Shown: one piece after another, positions 27,073 to 34,763 of the stretch
How the letters are laid out: each line of letters opens with the position of its first letter
How positions within the stretch are numbered: the first letter of the stretch is position 1
Program-made: the position numbers and the translations under genes
Assembly: GCF_003415655.1 (NCBI RefSeq)
Contig: NZ_QRHC01000009.1
Location: forward strand, 62,001-126,000
DNA length: 64,000 nucleotides
Direction: 5' to 3'
Source: Vibrio maerlii
GTDB taxonomy: Bacteria > Pseudomonadota > Gammaproteobacteria > Enterobacterales > Vibrionaceae
Notes under the pieces: model-generated
What the model saw: the letters and a program-made list of their open reading frames with translations, nothing else
What the model was told of the DNA's origin: nothing
Databases searched by the model: none

Positions 27073-27795
27073 TTATAACGCTTTTATATGACTAGGGCTT
27101 GTGCTCTCTTCTTTAACTATGTGTAAGATCGGGGTTTCTTTGAGCGTTAGCTCAGAAATAGACCACTGCTTGCGGCACAAATCAGTAAGAGCGTTACGTT
27201 GGTGGCTGGTAATGACTATACTTGCGCCTGATGCGAGCAAATCTTTTGCCATTGCGACGATACGAGACACAGATTCATCATCAAGAGAAGCACTGGGCTC
27301 ATCCATCAATAGGATAGAAGGCTTTAACACCCAAGCGCGCGCCATTGCCACGCGTTGCCGTTCCCCACCGGAGAGAACACAAACATGTTCTTTGGCTAGA
27401 GTTTCAAGCCCCACCATTCTAAGCGCATTGATAATCTTGGCGTGAGTACAACTATCGGTTTCGCTACTCTCATTCTTTTTTCGGTATTTTAGGCCGTAGG
27501 CCACATTGTCATATACGCTGCCATCAAATAGATAAGGAGATTGGTGCAAATAAATCACATCAGGGCGGGAAGCCCCAAACATTCGTTGCCAAAGGTTTCT
27601 CTTTGGTAGGCTGACGCTACCTGAGCTAGGCGTTAAAAGACCAGATAAGATCTTCAGTAAGGTGGTTTTACCGACACCGTTACCACCCGTTAGGTATATT
27701 GCATCGTTTGGACCAATTGAAAGCTCGGGTATATGGAACAATACTCGCTCTTCAAATCGCATTGATAAATGTTGTCCAGAGAGTTTTATGGTCAT
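27073..27795 (-). CDS. tupC: Tungstate-type ABC transporter ATPase TupC
   Basis: The 240-residue ABC ATPase has Walker [13 protein letters not shown], the Q-loop YLHQSPYLFDG, signature LSGGERQRV, Walker B ILLMDEPSASLD and the switch His in ITSHQ. It overlaps tupB by 4 nt (27792-27795). It energises uptake of the oxyanion bound by TupA. The tungstate assignment comes from TupA and TupB; the ATPase alone would not distinguish molybdate from tungstate. Confidence 0.88.
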   Translation of the reverse strand: MTIKLSGQHLSMRFEERVLFHIPELSIGPNDAIYLTGGNGVGKTTLLKILSGLLTPSSGSVSLPKRNLWQRMFGASRPDVIYLHQSPYLFDGSVYDNVAYGLKYRKKNESSETDSCTHAKIINALRMVGLETLAKEHVCVLSGGERQRVAMARAWVLKPSILLMDEPSASLDDESVSRIVAMAKDLLASGASIVITSHQRNALTDLCRKQWSISELTLKETPILHIVKEESTSPSHIKAL

Positions 27796-28493
27796 GATGT
27801 CCTCATCTGTCCTTTACCACGCAGCATACCCAAAAATAAATTCAGGGTTAGTGCTAGGGCCAGTAATACGATGCCAAGTGCGACGCCTTGAGCAAAGGCG
27901 CCTTTGTGGCTTTCCATCGAAATAGCGGTCGGGATATTACGGGTCAAACCCATAATGTTACCGCCGACCATCATTGAACAACCAACCTCAGTTACAATAC
28001 GAGAGAAAGCTGCGATGATTGATGCTAATAACGGGAAACGTAGTTCCCAACTCAATGTTAAGAATAGACGGAAAGGGCCAGCACCGAGTGTTTTTGCTGT
28101 CTCCAAAGCCCTTTTATCGCTGTTTTGCATCGCTCCGTGCATGGTTGAGATCAGTATCGGTGTACAGATCAACATCTGTCCTAAGATCATCGCTTTTTGG
28201 CTAAACAGCATTTGCCAGTCGCCTAGGGGGCCTGAACGAGAGAGCAGCATGTATAACAACAAACCTATGACGACTGTGGGCACAGCTTGCAATGTGTTAA
28301 CTAATGAGAGCAGCGCCCATTTACCCCAGAAATTATGATAAGCGATGGCATAAGCAAACAGGCTAGCAGGTAGAAGTACCAATCCAATAGCACTGAGCGA
28401 GACTGAGAATGAGACACCGACAATCTGCCATAGCTGTTGATCAAAATTGATCAGCAGTTCGATGGCTTCATAGGTTGTTGCTAATAGATCCAT
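27792..28493 (-). CDS. tupB: Tungstate-type ABC transporter permease TupB
   Basis: The 233-residue inner-membrane permease has about five TM segments and an EAA-like loop (ETAKTLGAGPFRLFLTLSWELRFPLLASI). The strongly conserved TEVGCSMMVGGNIMG segment near residue 170 is typical of TupB/WtpB-like permeases. It starts 10 bp after tupA and overlaps tupC, consistent with a single operon. Confidence 0.88.
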   Translation of the reverse strand: MDLLATTYEAIELLINFDQQLWQIVGVSFSVSLSAIGLVLLPASLFAYAIAYHNFWGKWALLSLVNTLQAVPTVVIGLLLYMLLSRSGPLGDWQMLFSQKAMILGQMLICTPILISTMHGAMQNSDKRALETAKTLGAGPFRLFLTLSWELRFPLLASIIAAFSRIVTEVGCSMMVGGNIMGLTRNIPTAISMESHKGAFAQGVALGIVLLALALTLNLFLGMLRGKGQMRTS

Positions 28494-28503
28494 TACTTAC
28501 CAA

Positions 28504-29316
28504 TCACTGAGCGTTAGCAACAAACAATTGTTTACCATGTAGCTTAAATTCATTAATGAGCTTTTGGCCTTTAGGGTTAACTAACCAATCGCTAAACACC
28601 TTAGCACCTTGGTAGTTAATTTCTGGGTAACGTTTAGGGTTGACCAAAATTACTTGATAAGGGTTAAACAATGCTTCATCACCTTGGAACACAACAGAAA
28701 GTGCCAGTCGGTTCTGATAGGCAAGCCAAGTTCCACGGTCAGTTAGGGTGTAACCTTGCATCTCAGAGGCCATATTTAACGTAGGGCCCATACCTTGGCC
28801 AACTGAGCGATAACCACCAAAGTTTGGCTCAATCTCAGCTTGTTGCCAAAGACCATTTTCTTTTTTGTGTGTGCCTGAATCATCACCGCGAGAAACAAAA
28901 GTGGCATTGTAGCCGGCAATATCAGCAAAAGCCTGAGCGACGGTTTCATTGTCTGAGGCCTTAGCAGGATCCGACTCAGGGCCAACTAAAACGAAATCGT
29001 TGTACATCAATGCACGTGGAAGTACGCCGTAACCATTCGCCACAAAAGCAGCTTCTGCCTTTGGTGCGTGTGTCATTACCAAATCCACATCACCGTTTTC
29101 ACCCATACGAAGAGACTTACCCGTACCCGCCGCAATCACATCGACTATGTAGCCAGTGTCAGACTCAAATTTTGGCAGCAAGTAATCCAGTAAACCTGAG
29201 TGGTAAGTACTGGTCGTCGTCGCAAGTTTAATACGTTGTGGTTCTTGGGTTTCTGCATGGCTTGGTAAAGCCAAAGTTAAAGAAAGCGCAATAATTGCTG
29301 GGGCTGAGTAGTTCAT
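28504..29316 (-). CDS. tupA: Tungstate-binding periplasmic protein TupA
   Basis: The 270-residue binding protein has a signal peptide of about 21 residues (ALSLTLALPSHA, cleavage before ETQ). The mature N-terminus RIKLATTTSTYHSGLLDYLLP holds the TTTS oxyanion-binding motif typical of TupA rather than ModA. VDVIAAGTGKSLRMGENGDVDLVMTHAPKAE and FVSRGDDSGTHKKE complete the anion site. It probably supplies tungstate, or molybdate, for the cofactor of the formate dehydrogenase at 44.8-47.7 kb. A consensus sigma-54 promoter lies about 100 bp upstream. Confidence 0.9.
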   Translation of the reverse strand: MNYSAPAIIALSLTLALPSHAETQEPQRIKLATTTSTYHSGLLDYLLPKFESDTGYIVDVIAAGTGKSLRMGENGDVDLVMTHAPKAEAAFVANGYGVLPRALMYNDFVLVGPESDPAKASDNETVAQAFADIAGYNATFVSRGDDSGTHKKENGLWQQAEIEPNFGGYRSVGQGMGPTLNMASEMQGYTLTDRGTWLAYQNRLALSVVFQGDEALFNPYQVILVNPKRYPEINYQGAKVFSDWLVNPKGQKLINEFKLHGKQLFVANAQ

Positions 29317-29416
29317 AATTTGTCCATTATAAGCCGAGATTACCGGGATAGGTCACCTAGATAATTCATTGTTTTTATTGTGTTCTGCTACATCATTTGA
29401 GCTGACCAACAAATTA

Positions 29417-29432
29417 AGCAAATGTAGTGCCA
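29417..29432 (-). promoter_or_regulatory. Sigma-54 (-24/-12) promoter of the tup operon
   Basis: Read on the minus strand the site is TGGCACTACATTTGCT, a full match to TGGCAC-N5-TTGCW. Transcription would start near 29406, giving a leader of about 90 nt to the tupA ATG. A sigma-54 activator is encoded divergently 190 bp away. Confidence 0.75.
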
Positions 29433-29522
29433 ATAATTATGTCTGCTTTATCAGGTCAAGTCGGTGATATATGCACCAATTTTGATCTTGTTAATTGGGA
29501 AAACGGTAATAAACTTTGAACT

Positions 29523-29537
29523 AGGACAAAATGTCTC
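29523..29537. promoter_or_regulatory. Candidate activator site, GGACA-N3-TGTCY type, tup/regulator gap
   Basis: AGGACAAAATGTCTC is an imperfect palindrome centred on 29530, about 124 bp upstream of the predicted tupA start of transcription, the usual spacing for sigma-54 enhancer sites. It closely resembles GGGACATTATGTCCC before the formate dehydrogenase genes. It also lies about 90 bp before the regulator's own start codon. The 302-bp gap holds nothing else beyond this site and the tupA promoter that I can name. Confidence 0.5.
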
Positions 29538-29618
29538 AACCTGATTCTGCGAAACCTTGTCTAGGTTGGTACACTCTGACCTAATCATCAGAATAATTAG
29601 AATTAAAGAGAATAATAA

Positions 29619-31094
29619 ATGTACTCTAGCTCTACAGTATCATCCGCTAATCAACTCAACCCAGCTAATCAATTCGACTTTCAAGCCTTTTCTGCATTAA
29701 TTGTAGATGATGAAGAGGGCATTCAGTTGATGCTCAAAAAAGCACTAAAAAAAGTGTTTGGGCGTGTCATGTCTGCAGGAAGTGTTGAAGAGGCAGAGGA
29801 GTTACGAAAGCAGCATCATTTTGATCTTATTATTCTCGATATCAATCTACCGGGTAAAAAAGGGATCGAGTGGGAAGAAGCGTTCAATGATCCAGACAAA
29901 CCTGCTGATATCATTTTCATGACTGGGTTTGCCGATCTAGAAACGGCGATTACTGCGCTTCAACTTGGCGCAAGTGACTTTATTTTAAAGCCGTTTAATC
30001 TGTCTCTACTTCTTCAATCAGTTTCCAAGTGCATGGGGAAACGTGTCGCTGAGCGCAATGAGTTCGCCCTCAAGCACGATATGCAAAGACATATTACGAC
30101 GCAAATTCTCGGTAAGTCGCAAAAGACGATGCAATTGCGACAATTTATCCAACAATTTGCACCCTCTCGCGCCTCTGTTCTGATCGAGGGTGAATCTGGT
30201 ACTGGTAAAGAACTCGTTGCGCGTGGCGTACACGAGGCTAGTGGACGTTCCGGACCTTTTGTCCCAATCAACTGTGGTGCAATAGCCCCCGAATTATTAG
30301 AAAGTGAACTATTTGGCCATGTAAGCGGTGCGTTTACCGGGGCGAAGAAAGGTAGAGAAGGTCTATTTAGAATCGCTAACGGCGGTACATTGTTCCTCGA
30401 TGAGATTGGTGAAATGCCGTTGTCGATGCAAAGTGCCTTGCTACGAGTGTTGGAACAAAGAACTATTCGCCCAGTCGGTGCTGAAAAAGAGATCTTGGTG
30501 GATGTACGTGTAGTAGCCGCCACTAACCGTAATCTGCAACATGAAGTTGACGAAGGTCGATTCCGTCGTGATCTCTATTACCGACTGAATGTACTCAAAA
30601 TTGATGTACCACCGCTACGCGAGCGTAAGGCGGACTTAACTGAGTTGGTTCCTTTCTTTACTCGAAAAATGGCGACTGAGCTGGGTGTCGCTGAACCCAA
30701 ATGGGCGCATGAAGACATGGTAGCGCTAGAGCAACACGATTGGCCGGGCAATGTACGAGAGCTCAAAAATATGATTGAGCGTTGTATTCTGCTTGGCACA
30801 CCTCCGGCGACATTCTGGACACCGACCATTCCGCAACAGGTGTTGACAGCTCCGATTGATGTAACGCCATCACATGCTGTGGAGACTCAAGTCAACCCTA
30901 TACTCAATGATGATTTGGATAAAGGCTATCCAAATCACTGGACATTAAAAGAGGTCGAAAAGGCACACATCTTACAACTCGTCGATCACCACTGTGGCAA
31001 TAAATCCGCTGCGTCTAGAGATCTTGGTGTTGCGCGTAAAACCTTAGAACGCAAATTTAAAGAGTGGGATAGTGAGTCTGCTAATGAGCAGTAA
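29619..31094 (+). CDS. NtrC-family response regulator (sigma-54 activator)
   Basis: The 491-residue three-domain regulator has a receiver (about 25-140; D30-D31, phospho-acceptor D74 in IILDINLPG, Lys in ILKPFN) and a central AAA+ sigma-54 activation domain. The latter carries Walker A GESGTGKE at 191-198, the sigma-54-contacting GAFTGA loop at 237-242, Walker B GGTLFLDEIGEM and the arginine-finger region. A C-terminal Fis-type helix-turn-helix follows (GNKSAASRDLGVARKTLERKFKEW). It overlaps the kinase gene by 11 nt. Flanking tungstate, Moco and formate dehydrogenase genes, each with candidate sigma-54 promoters, suggest its regulon. It is not LuxO: the quorum-sensing context is absent. Confidence 0.92.
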   Translation: MYSSSTVSSANQLNPANQFDFQAFSALIVDDEEGIQLMLKKALKKVFGRVMSAGSVEEAEELRKQHHFDLIILDINLPGKKGIEWEEAFNDPDKPADIIFMTGFADLETAITALQLGASDFILKPFNLSLLLQSVSKCMGKRVAERNEFALKHDMQRHITTQILGKSQKTMQLRQFIQQFAPSRASVLIEGESGTGKELVARGVHEASGRSGPFVPINCGAIAPELLESELFGHVSGAFTGAKKGREGLFRIANGGTLFLDEIGEMPLSMQSALLRVLEQRTIRPVGAEKEILVDVRVVAATNRNLQHEVDEGRFRRDLYYRLNVLKIDVPPLRERKADLTELVPFFTRKMATELGVAEPKWAHEDMVALEQHDWPGNVRELKNMIERCILLGTPPATFWTPTIPQQVLTAPIDVTPSHAVETQVNPILNDDLDKGYPNHWTLKEVEKAHILQLVDHHCGNKSAASRDLGVARKTLERKFKEWDSESANEQ

Positions 31095-33156
31095 TTACAT
31101 TAGTTCGACTCCACCTAAGTCACTTCGTCGTTTCTTAGCCAGCTGGCGTTATCGAATCAAAACCATGGTTCGGTACCGCTTATTGTTTCTTACTTCCGCA
31201 CCGATATTCTTAACTTTACTGGCATTGTTTGGCATTACTCTATATTGGTCACTGCATTATACTTGGCAAAGTTCATTGGTCGACGTTACTGAACGTCTCG
31301 GGGTTGCGAAGAACAGTATTACCATTCTTCAGCAGCGCCAAACGCAACAAGTAGAAGCCTTTTCTGATTCCCATCAATTTCACCTTAAGCTTGGTAGCTC
31401 AGACAGTGAGTTAAAGGCTTGGGTGTCAAAGCAAGCTGAACTAAGAGGTTTGGATTTCCTCGTTTGGCACCCAATGAGTGAGCTCGATAATACGTCTGAG
31501 TTCATTGCACTGTCTAAACAGGCATCGTTTTTTGATGTACTTGATGAACAAGAGTTAACTTCATTAACACCGAGCTTGGTGAAGAGGGCCGAAGTAGCTA
31601 TTTTGGAGCCTGAACTAGGGCAAATCGAAACGCGTGGCCTGGTCAGCCGTACTGTTCATCAAGTCATTCTAGACGGCAAGCTCGCTGGATTTATCGATGG
31701 CGGTATCTTACTTAACAACAGTACCGACCTTGTTGATACGATTCGAGACCTTGTTTACCCAAGTCACAATGCATCGGTGAAAACGCAGGGCACCGTTACC
31801 TTGTTTCTTGATGACCTTCGCATTAGCACTAACGTTCCACTGAGTAGCGAGAACTCGACAGGTCGCGCTATCGGTACTCGGGTTTCTGAAGAGGTCAATG
31901 ATGTGGTATTGAATCAAGGCTCTTTCTGGTCAGATAAAGCCTACGTTTATGATGCTTGGTATGTGTCTGCTTATGAGCCGATTTATGGGCGTGACAATCA
32001 GCCGATCGGTATGATTTATACCGGCTACTTAATTTGGCCATTGATAGCTACTTATTTAAACAATTTGGTTGAAATAACCTTAACCCTACTCACGGTGTTG
32101 GTTGTCTCTGGATGGTTGGTGTATCGCGCATCACGAGAGTTATTCAAGCCAATTGAAACCATTCACAAAGTGGTGAAACTGGTACAGCTGGGTAAAGACA
32201 CGCGTATTGGGAAGTTACCCCTGAACAAAGACCACGAACTTGCTCAATTAGCCAGTCAGTTTGATACCATGCTTGATCAGCTATCTCAGCGTAACAAAGA
32301 GATCCAGAGCTTTGCCAATGAGCTAGAAACGAAGGTTGAAGTCAGAACCGCGAGTCTGCGTGAAAAAACCGAAGAGCTTGAAATGCATATCGAGTTGTTA
32401 AATCAGACCCGAGATAAGCTGATCACGAGTGAAAAACTGGCCGCGCTTGGTGAGTTAACGGCAGGTATCGCTCATGAGATCAACAATCCAACGGCCGTGA
32501 TCTTAGGTAACCTGGAGTTAATGAAGTTTGAGCTTGGCGACAGTGCCCATGTAGTGCAAGGTGAGATCGATACTATGCTTGCGCAGATTGACCGAATCCG
32601 TAATATCACCAAGAGCCTGTTACAGTACTCTCGACATGGCGGTATTCAAGATGAGATCACATGGCAGCATGTTTCTCCAGTTGTAGATGAAAGCATTACC
32701 TTGGTGAAGACGGGTTCTAAGCGCAAAGATATCAAGTTCGAAACCTCGCTTAAAGCGACTTCACAAGTCGAAATGAATCGTCATCAATTCTTACAGGTTT
32801 TGGTTAACCTACAAATGAATGCGATTCACTCTATGACCAATGGTGGCACTCTTACCATCGAGAGTGAAGATTGGTGTGAGTGTGGTGAAGAATGTGGTGC
32901 CATTATTCACATTAAAGATCAAGGCACGGGCATCTCAGCGGATAAGCTGAAACGCATTTTTGACCCTTTTTATACCACTAAGCGTGATGGTACTGGGTTA
33001 GGTCTTTCTGTATCTCAAAGTATATTGAGTGAGACTGGGGGGGAGATTCGAGCGACTTCAGAGGTTGGCAAAGGGAGTACCTTTAGCGTATATTTTCCTG
33101 CTAAGCGCAGCTCAAATGGGGTCAATGAGGCTTTGACGATTAAGGCTATCAGTTAA
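31084..33156 (+). CDS. Membrane sensor histidine kinase paired with the sigma-54 regulator
   Basis: The kinase of about 690 residues has TM1 near residues 33-55 and a large periplasmic sensor domain (about 56-315, dCache/sCache-like by size and the VSAYEPIYGRDNQPIGMIYTGY motif before TM2). TM2 at about 320-342, a HAMP region and a coiled coil come next. HisKA carries LAALGELTAGIAHEINNP, and the HATPase has DQGTGISADKLKRIFDPFYTTK and GTGLGLSVSQSI. An unusual CECGEECG cluster in the HATPase could bind metal or be redox-active. I use the ATG at 31084; a GTG at 31072 with GGGA upstream is possible. The signal is unknown; formate or an oxyanion is a reasonable guess. Confidence 0.88.
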   Translation: MSSNYISSTPPKSLRRFLASWRYRIKTMVRYRLLFLTSAPIFLTLLALFGITLYWSLHYTWQSSLVDVTERLGVAKNSITILQQRQTQQVEAFSDSHQFHLKLGSSDSELKAWVSKQAELRGLDFLVWHPMSELDNTSEFIALSKQASFFDVLDEQELTSLTPSLVKRAEVAILEPELGQIETRGLVSRTVHQVILDGKLAGFIDGGILLNNSTDLVDTIRDLVYPSHNASVKTQGTVTLFLDDLRISTNVPLSSENSTGRAIGTRVSEEVNDVVLNQGSFWSDKAYVYDAWYVSAYEPIYGRDNQPIGMIYTGYLIWPLIATYLNNLVEITLTLLTVLVVSGWLVYRASRELFKPIETIHKVVKLVQLGKDTRIGKLPLNKDHELAQLASQFDTMLDQLSQRNKEIQSFANELETKVEVRTASLREKTEELEMHIELLNQTRDKLITSEKLAALGELTAGIAHEINNPTAVILGNLELMKFELGDSAHVVQGEIDTMLAQIDRIRNITKSLLQYSRHGGIQDEITWQHVSPVVDESITLVKTGSKRKDIKFETSLKATSQVEMNRHQFLQVLVNLQMNAIHSMTNGGTLTIESEDWCECGEECGAIIHIKDQGTGISADKLKRIFDPFYTTKRDGTGLGLSVSQSILSETGGEIRATSEVGKGSTFSVYFPAKRSSNGVNEALTIKAIS

Positions 33157-33165
33157 CTCTTATAT

Positions 33166-33195
33166 AACTAAAAACGGCTCGCAGATGCGAGCCGT
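33166..33195 (-). terminator. Intrinsic terminator of the fasciclin gene
   Basis: A perfect 9-bp stem (ACGGCTCGC, GCGAGCCGT; loop of 4) at 33174-33195 is followed on the minus strand by TTTTTAG. It also lies just after the kinase stop on the plus strand, where the tail is a weaker GTGTAGTTT. Confidence 0.8.
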
Positions 33196-33216
33196 GTAGT
33201 TTACTTATGACGCAGA

Positions 33217-33711
33217 TCATTTCGGCATAATTACTGTATCAATGACGTGGATCACACCATTTGATGCCATGACATCTGCCATGATGACGTTTGCGTTGTC
33301 AATCATCACCTTATCGCCCATCATCTTGATCATCACATCTTGGCCCTGAACCGTTGCGGCTTTATCTAGCGATACAACATCTGCGGCTTTTACTTTGCCC
33401 GGTACGACATGGTAGGTCAGGATAGCGACTAACTTGTCTTTGTTTTCAGGCTTCAACAACATGTCAATAGTGCCATCGGGCAGCTTCGAGAAAGCGTCAT
33501 CGGTAGGCGCAAAAACAGTAAACGGACCTTCGCCTTTAAGAGTATCAACTAAGCCCGCGGCTTGTACGGCTGCGACTAGCGTTGTGAATGAGCCATTTTC
33601 TACTGCGACATCAACAATGTCTTTTTTCATTCCGTGATGGTCGGCTTGCGCAATAGAAAAACTGAGTGACGCAATGACAGTAGTGATTAATGCAATAACA
33701 CGCTTGAACAT
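33217..33711 (-). CDS. Secreted fasciclin (FAS1) domain protein
   Basis: The 164-residue protein has a signal peptide ([19 protein letters not shown], cleavage after AQA) and one FAS1 domain. The domain shows the two conserved boxes: H1 ([15 protein letters not shown]) and H2 ([13 protein letters not shown]), with the YHVVPG motif between. FAS1 proteins act in adhesion or as periplasmic/extracellular matrix components; the bacterial role is mostly unknown. The start is the ATG at 33711, with AAGGA 7 nt upstream; the longer frame to 33726 would include the Shine-Dalgarno site. It is monocistronic. Confidence 0.92.
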   Translation of the reverse strand: MFKRVIALITTVIASLSFSIAQADHHGMKKDIVDVAVENGSFTTLVAAVQAAGLVDTLKGEGPFTVFAPTDDAFSKLPDGTIDMLLKPENKDKLVAILTYHVVPGKVKAADVVSLDKAATVQGQDVMIKMMGDKVMIDNANVIMADVMASNGVIHVIDTVIMPK

Positions 33712-33791
33712 AAAATATTCCTTCATTTGTGGGGGTGTCGAAGTGTGTTACGCGATGTTGTTCAGAATGATCACTTAACCTAGTTAGAAAA

Positions 33792-33846
33792 TCGCCCACT
33801 TAACTCTTATATACTTTATAACTAGAAAGAGAGCCTTAGTGGGCGA
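33792..33846 (-). terminator. Probable terminator after mscS (long loop)
   Basis: Perfect 9-bp arms (TCGCCCACT at 33792-33800, AGTGGGCGA at 33838-33846) with a 37-nt partly paired loop lie after the mscS stop. On the minus strand the 3' arm is followed by TTTTCTAAC. Confidence 0.5.
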
Positions 33847-33883
33847 ATGCTTTGAATGGGATTAGATGCTTATTTTTTCTAAG

Positions 33884-34762
33884 CTAACTTTGCAGTGCGA
33901 TCTTCGGTGGCTTAATTCCGTGTTCTTTAAACTCTTTCATCACACGTAGGGTTATGTCAGTTTCAAAGAGCTTTTCATACCCTGTATCGACGACATATGC
34001 TTTACAGGTCAGCTTAATTGCAAGGTAGTTTTCGCTGATAGTCTGCTGCACTAAAACGGTTACCGGCTTGGGGAGGTGGATGTAACGACTTGAAGATGCC
34101 GCCTCTTGAATCAAGTCGCGTGCTAGCACAATATCTTCGTCCAGACCTATATAGAACGGTATCACTACTTGCATGTCGAGCGCACCATAATTGCCACTAA
34201 CAACAACTTCACTTAAAAACTTGTTGTTCGGGATAGTAATGATGTCATCGTTCAACGTGCGCATTCGTACACTTCGAAGACCAATCGTCGTAATATCACC
34301 GTAGTTACCTTCAAAGGTGACTCGGTCTCCAACCTGGAATGGTCGGTCGATCATTACCGTAAGGCCTGCAATGAATGAGGCAGCAAGGTCTTTCATAGCA
34401 AAACCAACCGATACCGCGAGCGTACCGCCAATGAGAGCCAATATTTGGTCATTGATGCGAAAGCTCATCATGAAGACCACCACACCTGCAGTCATGTAAA
34501 TGAAGAATTGCAGGAATGATTGCATCTTCTGAAGTGGCATTCGGTACTGGACAAACTGACCACTCACACCGTCGACTATCGAACCTAAGAAGCGCAACAG
34601 TAACCAAGTAGCTCCGATAACGAGTATCGACAGCAATACACCGCTCCAGCGAATTAAGCTGGCAAACTGTTGGATATGATCAACATTGGCAGTGAGCTCT
34701 TCAGTCGCGAATACCGATGGTGCTAACAGCGCAAAGCAAAAGGTAATAAATTTAAACAGCAT
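33884..34762 (-). CDS. MscS-family mechanosensitive channel
   Basis: The 292-residue small-conductance channel homologue has a possible signal peptide (1-19, SVFA), two TM segments and the pore-lining TM3 region (ALIGGTLAVSVGFAMKDLAASFIAGL). The MscS beta domain follows (VGDRVTFEGNYGDITTIGLRSVRMRTLNDDIITIPNNKFLS) and then the alpha/beta C-terminal domain. The ATG follows the stop of the upstream ATPase gene after one base (TAATATG), so the two are translationally coupled. It probably gates ion or osmolyte flux in a complex with, or controlled by, that ATPase. Confidence 0.9.
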   Translation of the reverse strand: MLFKFITFCFALLAPSVFATEELTANVDHIQQFASLIRWSGVLLSILVIGATWLLLRFLGSIVDGVSGQFVQYRMPLQKMQSFLQFFIYMTAGVVVFMMSFRINDQILALIGGTLAVSVGFAMKDLAASFIAGLTVMIDRPFQVGDRVTFEGNYGDITTIGLRSVRMRTLNDDIITIPNNKFLSEVVVSGNYGALDMQVVIPFYIGLDEDIVLARDLIQEAASSSRYIHLPKPVTVLVQQTISENYLAIKLTCKAYVVDTGYEKLFETDITLRVMKEFKEHGIKPPKIALQS

Positions 34763-34763
34763 A

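Noticed and set aside
29619..31094. LuxO, the quorum-sensing regulator
   Set aside because: The domain order is the same, but there is no luxU or small-RNA context. The partner is a full membrane histidine kinase encoded in an overlapping frame, and the neighbours are tungstate, Moco and formate genes.
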